Part shown: positions 18,676-28,100 of the stretch, in pieces
Numbering within the stretch: position 1 is the stretch's first letter
Layout of the letters: each line of letters starts with the position of its first letter
Made by a program: the position numbers and the translations under genes
Notes under the pieces: generated by a model
The model's input: only the letters and a program-made list of their open reading frames with translations
What the model was told of the DNA's origin: nothing
Databases searched by the model: none
Source: Clostridia bacterium
Lineage (GTDB): Bacteria; Bacillota; Clostridia; Christensenellales; Borkfalkiaceae
DNA length: 64,000 nt
Direction of reading: 5' to 3'
Assembly (NCBI GenBank): GCA_017463105.1
Contig: JAFTPU010000001.1
Span: 1 to 64,000, forward strand

Positions 18676-19451
18676 GCTTGCACCCCCAACGCTTCCGCGA
18701 GAAGCTCGGTGAAGTATTTCACGGGCAATATCCCGTCGCCGTTTACCTGCAAATTATACAGGCAAAGCGGACACGCGGTGATCACTTCCTCCGCCCCTTT
18801 TTCTTTTGCGCTCGTAAGTACTTTACGGCTCTTCTGTTTGGGAAGCTCCGCGTTTTTCAACGCCACGTACGCCCCGCAGCACTCGTTACGGAAAGGATAT
18901 GTAACGGGCGTGCCGCCGATCGCACGGATAAAATCCTCGATGATCGTCGGATTTTCGGGGTTATCGAACGCCATAACGCCGCTCGGACGCAAAAGCAGAC
19001 AGCCGTAATATGCGCCGATCTTACGATTCAAGGGCTTTACCACCGCCTTTTTGATCGCGTCGAAGCCGACGACGTTTTTCAGCATTTCGAGATAGTGCAA
19101 GACCTCCGTTTCGCCTTTGTACGGCTCGTCGAGCTTGAGATAATTGTTCGCGCGGAATCGTATATCCTCGTTCGAGCGCATATCCTCGTTGGTACGTTTG
19201 ATCACGTTGTGACAAGCGGAACAGAGCGTAAGCAATTTGCCGCCGTTGTGCTTTGCGTGATCGAGGGCGCGTACCGCCGAGAGTTTGGTTGCGATCTCGT
19301 CGGTACCCATGGGGTACACGGCGCCGCAACACTGCCAATTTTCGATTTCTTCCATTTCTACGCCCAAAGCTTTCGCGCAAAGACGTGCCGTCACGTCGAG
19401 GTCTTTCGCTTTCGTTTTGAGCGTACAGCCGGGATAGTAACTGATCTTCAT
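18672..19451 (-). CDS. hdrB: HdrB-like protein with two complete CCG (non-cubane cluster) motifs
   Basis: 259 residues. Both CCG motifs are complete: Cys9, Cys41-Cys42, Cys77, Cys80, and Cys151, Cys191-Cys192, Cys227, Cys230. In methanogen HdrB these hold two non-cubane [4Fe-4S] clusters that reduce the CoM-CoB heterodisulfide. A bacterium of this kind has no such cofactors, so the acceptor is either another disulfide or, as the operon suggests, the FrdB/FrdA pair. It starts 47 bases after fumC ends and overlaps hdrC by four bases. Confidence 0.93.
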   Translation of the reverse strand: MKISYYPGCTLKTKAKDLDVTARLCAKALGVEMEEIENWQCCGAVYPMGTDEIATKLSAVRALDHAKHNGGKLLTLCSACHNVIKRTNEDMRSNEDIRFRANNYLKLDEPYKGETEVLHYLEMLKNVVGFDAIKKAVVKPLNRKIGAYYGCLLLRPSGVMAFDNPENPTIIEDFIRAIGGTPVTYPFRNECCGAYVALKNAELPKQKSRKVLTSAKEKGAEEVITACPLCLYNLQVNGDGILPVKYFTELLAEALGVQA

Positions 19452-19498
19452 TTCTATACGCTACCTTTTAACCTATTTTCTCTCTTTCCGCCGAAAAA

Positions 19499-20875
19499 TC
19501 ATTTCTGCGGGTATGCCATTTCTTCGGGACGGAACACTTCGTCGAATTTTTCCGCCGTGAGGAAACCGAGTTCCACGCACGCTTCTTTCAGCGAAATGTT
19601 TTCCTTGTAAGCTTTTTTCGCCGTCTTTGCCGCGTTCTCGTAGCCGATATACGGATTGAGCGCCGTAACCAGCATCAGCGAGTTGTAAAGATTGTGGTGC
19701 ATTTTTTCCTTGTTTGCCTTAATGCCCGTTACGCAATTGCTTTCAAACGAACGGATCCCGTCCGCAAGCAAGCGCACCGATTGCAGGAAATTATAAATGA
19801 TCACGGGCATGAACACGTTCAGCTCGAAGTTGCCTTGCGACGCACCTACGCCCACCGCAACGTCGTTCGCCATGACCTGCACGGCGACCATCGTCATCGA
19901 TTCGCACTGTGTGGGATTCACCTTACCCGGCATAATGGACGAGCCGGGCTCGTTTTCGGGAATAAATATCTCGCCGAGACCGTCGCGGGGACCGCTCGCC
20001 AACCAGCGCACGTCGTTTGCGATCTTCATGAGATTGCACGCGAGCGCTTTGAGCGCGCCGTGCGCGAACACGAGTTCGTCCTTCGAGGTCAGCGCGTGAT
20101 ACTTGTTTTCCGCCGTCACGAACTTCTTGCCCGTAAGCGCGGACACCTGCGCCGCGACCTCTTCCGCAAAGCCCTTGGGCGCGTTGAGTCCCGTACCGAC
20201 AGCCGTGCCGCCGAGCGCGAGCTCCTTCAAGCCTTCGAGCGCAAGCGCAAGCTGTGCTTTCGTCTTTTCGATCATATTTCTCCAACCGCTGATCTCCTGC
20301 GAGAAGGCGATGGGAACGGCGTCCTGCAAATGCGTTCTGCCGCTCTTGACGATCCCTTCGTTTTCCGCCTCGAGACGTTTGAGCGTCGCGATCAGCGTAT
20401 CCATTGCGGGGAAGAGATTATCTTCGATAGCAACGACCGCCGCGATGTGCATCGCCGTGGGGAAGGTATCGTTCGAGCTCTGACTCTTATTGATATCGTC
20501 GTTGGGGTGCAGAAGCTTTTTGCCCGCGATCTCGTTACCGCGATTTGCGATAACTTCGTTCGCGTTCATATTCGACTGCGTGCCGCTGCCCGTCTGCCAA
20601 ACGACGAGCGGGAAATGTCCGTTAAGCGAGCCCGAAATAACTTCGTCGCACGCCGCCGCGATCGCGTTTTTCTTTTCTTCGGGCAATTTACCGAGGTTAT
20701 AATTGGCGAGCGCCGCCGCTTTTTTCAAAATGCCGAAGGCGCGCGTGATCTCGCGAGGCATTACCTCGTCGCCGATACGGAAATTCTGATAGCTTCTCTG
20801 CGTCTGCGCCGCCCAATATCTGTCTGCGGGGACCTTCATCTCCCCCATCGTGTCTTTTTCAATACGGTATTCCAT
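19499..20875 (-). CDS. fumC: Class II fumarase (FumC)
   Basis: 458 residues, the standard length. It has the fumarase/aspartase signature [11 protein letters not shown] and the conserved [13 protein letters not shown] segment. It interconverts malate and fumarate without an iron-sulfur cluster, so it is oxygen-stable. The gene starts 15 bases after the malate dehydrogenase-like gene and leads into hdrB, placing it as the step that supplies fumarate to the reductase encoded downstream. Confidence 0.95.
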   Translation of the reverse strand: MEYRIEKDTMGEMKVPADRYWAAQTQRSYQNFRIGDEVMPREITRAFGILKKAAALANYNLGKLPEEKKNAIAAACDEVISGSLNGHFPLVVWQTGSGTQSNMNANEVIANRGNEIAGKKLLHPNDDINKSQSSNDTFPTAMHIAAVVAIEDNLFPAMDTLIATLKRLEAENEGIVKSGRTHLQDAVPIAFSQEISGWRNMIEKTKAQLALALEGLKELALGGTAVGTGLNAPKGFAEEVAAQVSALTGKKFVTAENKYHALTSKDELVFAHGALKALACNLMKIANDVRWLASGPRDGLGEIFIPENEPGSSIMPGKVNPTQCESMTMVAVQVMANDVAVGVGASQGNFELNVFMPVIIYNFLQSVRLLADGIRSFESNCVTGIKANKEKMHHNLYNSLMLVTALNPYIGYENAAKTAKKAYKENISLKEACVELGFLTAEKFDEVFRPEEMAYPQK

Positions 20876-20890
20876 CTTCTTACGCTCCGA

Positions 20891-21841
20891 TCAAATATCA
20901 AGTTCCGCGATAACGCCCTTGAGCACGTCCGCGCTGTGTTTCATCTTTTCCACTTCTTCCGCGGAAAGGTTGGGGGTAAGCGTCGTTACGACGCCGTCGT
21001 TTCCGATCGCGCAAAGCGTCGACATGGCAACGTCGGAAATGCCGTATTCGCCGTCGAGAACGGTCGATACGGGAAGGATCGTATACGCGCTCGAATAGAT
21101 GCTGTTGACGATCTGCGTTACGCACGCCGCGATACCGTAGAAGGTCGCGCCTTTGCCCGCGATGATCTTACCGCCCGATTTCTTGACGTATTCCTCCACT
21201 TCCTCGTGGGTATAAGGAGATACGGTGATCGCGCTCTTGTCCGTAAGCGTTTTTTCGTATTCGGCAAGAGGGATACCCGAAATATCCGCCGTCGACCAAG
21301 CCACGAACGAGCTGTCGCCGTGTTCGCCGAGCACGTACGCGTGCACCTGCTTTTGGTTTACGGAATAAAGCTCGGAAAGACGCGTTCTCAAACGAATACT
21401 GTCCAGCGTACAGCCCGTACCGATAACGCGGTTTCTGGGCACGCCCGTGATCTTGCAGAACACGTAAGTGAGGATATCTACGGGATTTGCAACGAAAAGA
21501 TACAATGCGTCGGGTGCGTATTTCACAATCTGCGGCGCGATCGACTTCAAAATGTTGACGTTGATCTGCGTAAGGTCGATACGCGACTGACCGGGCTTTC
21601 TGCCCACGCCCGAAGTAACGATAACGATATCCGAGCCCACCGCGTCCTCGTACGTGCCGCAATAGATCTTCACGGGATGAAGATACGGAGTCGCCTGAAT
21701 GATATCGAGCGCCTCGCCCTTCGCTTTATCCACGTTTACGTCGATCAATACGATCTCCGCAACCGAGCCCGTTGCCACCAGCGTGTAAGCAACCGTTGCG
21801 CCTACCGAGCCCGCACCGATAATAGTAACTTTGTTGTTCAT
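20891..21841 (-). CDS. mdh: LDH-like malate dehydrogenase (specificity residue Arg81)
   Basis: 316 residues of the lactate/malate dehydrogenase family. NAD motif GAGSVG is at 9-14 and the catalytic GEHGDS block is present. The specificity loop reads GRKPGQSR, with Arg81 and Arg87 at the positions that bind malate in E. coli Mdh; lactate dehydrogenases carry Gln where Arg81 stands. Malate dehydrogenase is therefore the better call, and the operon with fumarase and fumarate reductase agrees. Lactate dehydrogenase remains possible because the overall sequence is LDH-like. It is the first gene of the operon, with the promoter at 21936-21964 and a leader of about 90 bases. Confidence 0.78.
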   Translation of the reverse strand: MNNKVTIIGAGSVGATVAYTLVATGSVAEIVLIDVNVDKAKGEALDIIQATPYLHPVKIYCGTYEDAVGSDIVIVTSGVGRKPGQSRIDLTQINVNILKSIAPQIVKYAPDALYLFVANPVDILTYVFCKITGVPRNRVIGTGCTLDSIRLRTRLSELYSVNQKQVHAYVLGEHGDSSFVAWSTADISGIPLAEYEKTLTDKSAITVSPYTHEEVEEYVKKSGGKIIAGKGATFYGIAACVTQIVNSIYSSAYTILPVSTVLDGEYGISDVAMSTLCAIGNDGVVTTLTPNLSAEEVEKMKHSADVLKGVIAELDI

Positions 21842-21935
21842 AGTTTTTATCTCCGTTTGTTTATTTTTTCCTGTTCACTTTGGTCGAGCTTGCCGTCAAG
21901 GGCACAATACCCCCACTTCTCCACCATACGCACTT

Positions 21936-21964
21936 ATTATACCACATTTTTTTTTGAATAACAA
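21936..21964 (-). promoter_or_regulatory. Promoter of the mdh-fumC-hdr-flx-frd-transporter operon
   Basis: Minus strand TTGTTA, 17 bases, TATAAT. It is the only promoter-like site I see upstream of the eleven genes, whose internal gaps are all under 90 bases. Confidence 0.6.
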
Positions 21965-22040
21965 ACGCTTGGAACACTTCCGAGACAATTTCAAATCGCT
22001 AAATCGATAAATTTTTATCTTTTTCGTCATTGGAACAACG

Positions 22041-22072
22041 GAAAAGCCCCGCCGCGAGGGCGGGACTTACGT
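22041..22072 (-). terminator. Terminator after the small membrane protein gene
   Basis: Minus strand GTCCCGCC and GGCGGGGC pair across CTCGC, followed by TTTTCC; 16 bases past the stop codon at 22088. Confidence 0.75.
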
Positions 22073-22087
22073 TCCGTTTTATAAAAT

Positions 22088-22567
22088 TCAATCGTCCGAA
22101 AGCGCGTTGACGAGGAGCAATCCTCCTTCCGCGATCGTAAAGCAACCGCTGAGGATAAACACCCAATCGACCGTGTTGCCCTGATTGAACAGGAGCAGAA
22201 TACCGATCACGATGAACAACGCGGGTACGGCGTATTCGCAAAGCGTGCGATACCACGTATTGCAATGGGCGCGGCATTTGATCTTTTCGTAAAGAAGGAG
22301 TATGCCCGCAATGAGGAGCACGCCCGCAACGACATACAGTACCGCGCCGACGATCGCCCAGCCGCAGACGATCACCACGACGCCCGCGACGATTTTTACC
22401 ACCGACGGCGGGATCAGCTTGTTGATGAGATCGAGAATACCGAACGCGATCAAGCCCAACCCCAGCACGGTCATCAGTATGCTGATGAACCGTCCGCGCA
22501 GAGCGATGAGCAACACGCCGAGTGCGACCGTGAGCAACGCAGAAATTATTTTTTCCGATTTTTTCAT
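22088..22567 (-). CDS. Small polytopic membrane protein (DUF308-like)
   Basis: 159 residues from an ATG at 22567, the start just ahead of the MKKSEK sequence. Five or six short hydrophobic helices with glycine-rich turns resemble the HdeD/DUF308 family, whose role is poorly known (acid or envelope stress in some bacteria). It is a single-gene unit with its own terminator; an 11-base inverted repeat lies 32 bases upstream (22599-22621) and may be an operator. The family call rests on general pattern, not on a diagnostic motif. Confidence 0.65.
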   Translation of the reverse strand: MKKSEKIISALLTVALGVLLIALRGRFISILMTVLGLGLIAFGILDLINKLIPPSVVKIVAGVVVIVCGWAIVGAVLYVVAGVLLIAGILLLYEKIKCRAHCNTWYRTLCEYAVPALFIVIGILLLFNQGNTVDWVFILSGCFTIAEGGLLLVNALSDD

Positions 22568-22598
22568 AATAACGCTCCGATGAACCTCCAGCCTCAGA

Positions 22599-22621
22599 CT
22601 TTGCAACTTGAAGTTGCAAAG
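22599..22621. promoter_or_regulatory. Operator-like palindrome upstream of the DUF308-like gene
   Basis: CTTTGCAACTT, one base, then the exact reverse complement. There is no T run after it, so it is not a terminator; its place 32 bases before a start codon suits a dimeric repressor site. Confidence 0.45.
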
Positions 22622-22817
22622 CTACTGAACCGTTTTCTCGTTTGTTTTTTTGCCTTTTCCGTATGATGAACGGCGTCTTTTCCGACTTCCGAGCTATCGT
22701 AAGCGATAGGAGCGCGAGGGCTTCGCTTTCTCCCCCCGCCGCCGTCAAAGGCTTTTTCCTATATATATTCATTATATGCGGACTTCCCGAAAAAAGACCG
22801 TATATTTTCACTGTTTT

Positions 22818-23741
22818 TTACAACTCGCTCACGCGCAGATTCGCGATCACTTCGTTGAACTTTTCTTTCGTAAAGGAAGTCTTGCCCGTCGTCATGACCG
22901 TCGCCGTTCCCGCCGCGACGCCCGCGCGGAGGATCTCCGAAAGCGGCGCTTTTTCCGCCAGCTTCATCGCCGCCGCCGCAACCATGCCGTCGCCCGCGCC
23001 GACCGTGGAATTTACCGCCACGTTCAGACTCTTACAATAGTAACTCTTTTCGCCGTCCGTGATCACAGCGCCCTGTTTTCCGAGGGAAAGCAACACGCGT
23101 TTCGCGCCGCGATCGAGGAGCTCCTTGCAACCCGCAAGCATATCCTCCTTGCTTTCGATCCGTCTGCCGAGGGTGTTTTCCAGCTCGTCGAGATTCGGTT
23201 TCACCATATCGACACCCACGTCGATCGCCGCGAATAAGCGTTCGCCCGCCGCATCCACGATCTTCAGCGAGGTAGGCGCGACCGCGTTGACGAGATCGCC
23301 GTAGAAGGACGAGTCCACGCCGCGGGGAAGTCCGCCCGAAATGACGGTAACGGCGGCGTCGCGGGAAAGCATTCGCACCATACCCAGCACCTCGTCCGTT
23401 TTTTCCTTGGTGACTTCCACGCCCACGTCGTTGACTTCCGTGAGCATCGAACGGTTATCGATAAATTTATAATTTTCCCGCGCTCTGCCTTTATTCCAAA
23501 TAAAGCGGAACGGCACGCCCTCTTTATCCAGCTCGCGCTCGAACATGTACCCGTTTTCGTTATACATCAAGCCCGTTGCGTACGGTTCGCCGCCAAGGCG
23601 CGCGACGCCGATCGCCACGTTCAACGCTTTGCCGCCGAACGTCATGTATTTGCTTTTGACGATATTCGTCTTTCCGATATTGAGAGAATCGAGTTCGATC
23701 GTTACGTCCGTGCAAGGACTCATACAAACGGTTAAAATCAT
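22818..23741 (-). CDS. fruK: PfkB-family sugar kinase, probable 1-phosphofructokinase
   Basis: 307 residues from an ATG at 23741 preceded by AGGAG; the frame continues 24 codons upstream but without a ribosome site. The N-terminal GGKALNVA segment binds sugar in this family, and the C-terminal GAGDGM motif holds the catalytic Asp. Closest pattern is 1-phosphofructokinase/tagatose-6-phosphate kinase, making fructose 1,6-bisphosphate. No fructose PTS or FruR gene adjoins it, so the exact substrate is open. It has its own promoter at 23843-23871. Confidence 0.8.
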   Translation of the reverse strand: MILTVCMSPCTDVTIELDSLNIGKTNIVKSKYMTFGGKALNVAIGVARLGGEPYATGLMYNENGYMFERELDKEGVPFRFIWNKGRARENYKFIDNRSMLTEVNDVGVEVTKEKTDEVLGMVRMLSRDAAVTVISGGLPRGVDSSFYGDLVNAVAPTSLKIVDAAGERLFAAIDVGVDMVKPNLDELENTLGRRIESKEDMLAGCKELLDRGAKRVLLSLGKQGAVITDGEKSYYCKSLNVAVNSTVGAGDGMVAAAAMKLAEKAPLSEILRAGVAAGTATVMTTGKTSFTKEKFNEVIANLRVSEL

Positions 23742-23842
23742 TATGTTATACTCCTGTATCTTACCGTAGGGTAACGGAATTTGAATCTCCCGAAAGGCAG
23801 ACGGGAAAAGCACGGTTCGAATAACGTTGCCTTACCATATAT

Positions 23843-23871
23843 ATTATACGATATTAAAATAAAAGTTTCAA
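23843..23871 (-). promoter_or_regulatory. Promoter of fruK
   Basis: Minus strand TTGAAA, 17 bases, TATAAT, with a leader of about 95 bases. Confidence 0.7.
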
Positions 23872-23954
23872 TGGCGCGCCGAAAAAATTCGGCGAAATTT
23901 TTTAAGCGGAAAGAAAAAAAACAGGCGTTTTTCCCGTTGCCGCGAGGAACAGTC

Positions 23955-23990
23955 AAGATAAAAGACCGTTTGCGAAAAAACGGTCTTTCG
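23955..23990 (-). terminator. Terminator of pfkA
   Basis: Minus strand AAAGACCGTTT and AAACGGTCTTT form a perfect 11-bp stem followed by a T-rich run, 22 bases beyond the pfkA stop codon. Confidence 0.85.
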
Positions 23991-24010
23991 GCTTTTCAGG
24001 TCTTATGAAA

Positions 24011-24973
24011 TTACATAGAGATCATCTGCAAGGTCTCGTAAAGCTCGTGATTGAACGTCTTTTTCATAGACACGGCTTCAATGATGTCCATATCGATGAT
24101 CTTGTTGTCATGGATACCCACTGCGCGGTTACCGATACCGTCGTTGAGAAGCCGCACCGCTTTATTGCCGAACTGTGCCGCAAGCATTCTGTCCGCCATC
24201 GAGGGCGAGCCGCCGCGCTGTACGTGACCGATACAGGTGGGACGGACGGAATAGGAGGTGACCGTCTGCAATTGCTTTGCAAACGCATCGGCGCTCATGA
24301 CGCCCTCCGCCACGACGATGATATTCGAATGTTTGCCGTTCGCACGGGAACGGTTGATCTTGGAAACGATCTCGTCTATATCGAACGCGATCTCGGGAAC
24401 AACGATGATCTCCGCGCCCGACGCGATACCGCTGTAAAGCGCAATATCGCCGCAATGTCTGCCCATAACCTCCACGACGGAAACGCGTTCGTGCGAGGTC
24501 ATCGTGTCGCGGAGCTTATTGATGATGTCGAGACAGGTATTTACCGCCGTATCGAAACCGAGCGTATAGTCGGTATATTCGAGGTCGTTATCGATCGTGC
24601 CCGGGATACCGATCGTCGGTACGCCGTATTGATCGCTGAGGATCTTCGCACCGCGGAACGAGCCGTCACCGCCGATCACGACGAGCCCCTCGATCCCATG
24701 CTTTTCAAGTGTTGCGACTGCTTGCTGTTGACCTTCCTTCGTCAACATTTCCATACATCTTGCCGTACGGAGCTTCGTTCCGCCGAACTGTACGATATTG
24801 GAGACGCTACGCATTTCCATCTTCACGACGTTATCCTCGATGAGCCCCGCATAACCGCGCTCGATCCCGTACACTTCCATACCGAAATAAATGCCGGAAC
24901 GTACTACCGCGCGGATCGCCGCGTTCATACCGGGAGCGTCGCCGCCGCTCGTCAACAATCCAATACGTTTCAT
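24011..24973 (-). CDS. pfkA: ATP-dependent 6-phosphofructokinase
   Basis: 320 residues, the standard bacterial length. The nucleotide site reads GGDGS (ATP type; PPi-dependent enzymes have GGDD), the catalytic block is PGTIDND, and MGRHCGDIAL follows. It catalyses the committed step of glycolysis. It has its own promoter at 25042-25069 and terminator at 23955-23990, so it is not simply the last gene of the dnaE operon, although the order dnaE-pfkA is common in Clostridia. Confidence 0.96.
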   Translation of the reverse strand: MKRIGLLTSGGDAPGMNAAIRAVVRSGIYFGMEVYGIERGYAGLIEDNVVKMEMRSVSNIVQFGGTKLRTARCMEMLTKEGQQQAVATLEKHGIEGLVVIGGDGSFRGAKILSDQYGVPTIGIPGTIDNDLEYTDYTLGFDTAVNTCLDIINKLRDTMTSHERVSVVEVMGRHCGDIALYSGIASGAEIIVVPEIAFDIDEIVSKINRSRANGKHSNIIVVAEGVMSADAFAKQLQTVTSYSVRPTCIGHVQRGGSPSMADRMLAAQFGNKAVRLLNDGIGNRAVGIHDNKIIDMDIIEAVSMKKTFNHELYETLQMISM

Positions 24974-25041
24974 ATTTTTTTACCTCTCGTTTGTTTTTCT
25001 CTCACGAATTTCCTCTCAGAGCCTTTTGGGCACACACTTAT

Positions 25042-25069
25042 ATTATAGCAAATTTTTCACAAAAAACAA
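25042..25069 (-). promoter_or_regulatory. Promoter of pfkA
   Basis: Minus strand TTGTTT, 16 bases, TATAAT, about 70 bases ahead of the start codon. Confidence 0.6.
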
Positions 25070-25123
25070 CTTTTTTCAACGGCTTTTTTTTACATTTTTT
25101 TAAATAATCGAAGGAAATTTATT

Positions 25124-28100
25124 TCAAACGAGTTTAACGCACGTTTCGGGAAGGAACCCCGCCAGCTCCGCCATCAACGCTTTCCCCGGCGACACCTTTT
25201 GCGAGCACATCATTTTCTTACCGTTCTTCACGAAGATCACGGGCGTCTCGCCCGCATAAAAGGTGAGCGTTTCCATCAATTCCTCCACGTCCTCGTCCAA
25301 AAGCTCGGTCACGTTCAACCAAAGCCGTTTTTCCGAATCGGGCTTTTCGGGTGCGGGCGCGGAACGCAACGGTTTCACTTCCGCTCCGACCCTTCTCTCG
25401 CTTGCCGTCGCGGGCGCTTTCGCCGTGGGCGCTTTTTCGTCGAGGGAAAATTCCGTCATCTTATCGACGATGATCGCGGGCAATTTTTCCGAATCGATAC
25501 TCATTTTACCCGAAACGGAAACCACCTTATCGTTTTCGAGGAAGCTACGGATCTTTTCGTAAACCTTCGGGAAACAAACGCATTCCACCGAACCGTAGAG
25601 ATCCTCGACCGTCACGAACGCCATGAGCGAGCCCGATTTTGTTTTGAGCTTTTTATATGCGGAGATCATACCGCCCATCGTAACGGGCATGCCGTCGGCG
25701 AGCTCGGTATACGTTTTCGCGCCCGTCTCCTCATCCTCCGTATATGCGTTGAGCGCGGCGCAAGTGAACGTCTTATCCTTGAAATAGGGCAGGAATTTTT
25801 CGAAAGGATGTCCGCTGACGTACACGCCGAGCACCGATTTTTCTTTCGAAAGCTTTTCCATCGTTTCGTATTCGGGAACGTCGGGGAATTTTACGTCGAT
25901 CGCCTGTTCCTCGATGATACTGCCGAACAGAGATATCTGTGCGCCCGCCTTTTGCTTGTCCATTCCGTTTACGCGGTTGAGGACCTCCTCGTACACCGCC
26001 GCCACCTGCGAACGCGTACAGCCGAAGCTGTCGAAAGCGCCCGCGTAGATAAGACTTTCGACGATACGTTTGTTCACGTATTTCGCACAGCGCACGGCAA
26101 AGTCGGCAAAGTCTTTGAACAAACCGTTTTCCTCTCTTTCCTTGATGACCGCCGCGATCGCGTCCTGTCCGACGCCGCGAAGCGCGCCGAGTCCTATACG
26201 CAATCCGTTCCCTTCCACCCAGAAAATATCCTTCGATTTGTTGATATCGGGCGGGAGGACGTCGATGTTCTTTTCCTTCATATACATGATATATTTGGAA
26301 ATTTCATCGATTTTATCGATACGGTCGTTCAGGATACCCGCGAGGAATTCCTTGGGATAGAAAGCCTTGAGATACGCCGTACGGTATGCGACGACCGCGT
26401 ATGCCGCCGCGTGCGATTTATTGAACGCATACGAGGCAAAGCTTTCCATATCGGCGAATATCTTCGCCGCGACCTCGGCGGGAATACCCAGCGACGCGCA
26501 ACCCGTGATCCCCTCTGCGGGCGCGCCGTAAATGAATTTGTCTTTCTGCTCCATCAGCTCTTTCTTTTTCTTTTTCGCCATGGCGCGACGAACGAGGTCG
26601 GCTTGTCCGAGCGAATAGCCCGCGAGCTGTTGGAATATCTGCATTACCTGTTCCTGATAGATGATAACGCCGTACGAGTTTTTGAGGATCGGCTCGAGGA
26701 AGGGCGTATCGTATACGATCTTTTCGGGGTGATGCTTATTTTCGATATATTTCGGAATGAAATCCATGGGACCGGGACGATAGAGCGAGATCCCCGCGAT
26801 CAGGTCTTCGAGGCAGTTCGGTTGCAGTTCTTTCATGAACTTTTTCATGCCGCCTTGTTCGAGCTGGAACACCGCGTCCGTATCGCCGGACGAGATGAGC
26901 TGATATGCTTCGGGCACGTCTACCCCGATCTTATTGAAATCGATATCGATCCCTTTGCCGATCTTGATATACTCGAGCGTGTTTTGGATATCGGTAAGGG
27001 TGGTGAGCGCAAGGAAGTCCATTTTGAGCATGCCGACCGCTTCCACTTCTTTCATATCGAATTGCGTTACGATATCCTCGCCGTTTCTTGCCAGCGGCAC
27101 GTTGTCGGAAAGCACCTTGTTACAGATAACGACGCCCGCCGCGTGTTCGGAGGTGTTCTTGGGCATACCCTCGAGCTTGAGTCCCATATCGATAACGCGG
27201 TGAAGCTCCTCGTTACTTTCGTAAACCTCGATAAACTCGGAGTTCTTTTTCTGTTTTTGTTCCGCAAGCTTTTTCTGGATCTCGATACGTTTTTCTTCGT
27301 TCTCCTCGCTTGCGAGCTGTTTTTCGAGCTTGGGTATCTTCAGCCCCAAAAGCTCGCCGATGGTCGATTTGCCGTCCATCAGCTTTGCAACCTTATCCGT
27401 TTCCGAATAAGGAATACCCATAACGCGCCCCACGTCCTTGATGACGGCGCGCGAAGCGAGCGTACCGAATGTGACGATCTGCGCCACGTTTTCGGGGTGG
27501 TATTTTTCCCGCACGTACTCGATCGTTTCGTATCTTCTGCGCGTGCAGAAGTCGACGTCGAAGTCGGGCATCGAGACGCGGTCGGGATTGAGGAAGCGTT
27601 CGAAAATGAGGTCGTATTTCAGCGGGTCGACGTCGGTGATACCGATAGAATACGCGACGATACTGCCGACGCCCGAGCCTCTGCCGGGACCCACGGGAAT
27701 ACCGTTCAGTCGCGACCAATTGATATAATCCCATACGATCAAGAAGTAATCGGCAAAGCCCATTTTGATGATGATGCCGAGCTCGTATTCCACGCGGGCT
27801 TTGATCTCGTCGGTGATGTTTGCATATCTGCCCGGAAGCCCTTTCCACGTAAGATTGGTAAGGTAATCGGGCGAAGAACTGCCGTCGTCGGGTTTATAGA
27901 GCGGAATCAGGGAAGTATCGCGGATCGGGTCGCCCTTGGGCGTGAGATCGAACACGGGTTCCTCGATCTTGTTCGCGATCACGCGAGTGTTGGAGATCGC
28001 CTCGGGAACGTAATGAAAAAGCGCCGCCATTTCGTCGCCCGATTTCATATAGAATTCGTGCTGTTCGAAACGCATTTTCGGGTTCGCCAGCGTCGATTTC

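Noticed and set aside
20891..21841. Annotation as L-lactate dehydrogenase
   Set aside because: The specificity loop has Arg81 rather than Gln, and the operon is for C4 acids. Kept as the alternative only.
9384..21841. Reading HdrABC as evidence for methanogenesis
   Set aside because: No mcr, mtr or cofactor F420 genes are present and the rest of the window is bacterial; HdrABC relatives are widespread in anaerobic bacteria.
21999..22811. 270-codon frame overlapping the DUF308-like gene
   Set aside because: It is Arg/Gly-rich, has no domain and reads through the palindrome and terminator regions; the hydrophobic frame at 22088-22567 is the real gene.
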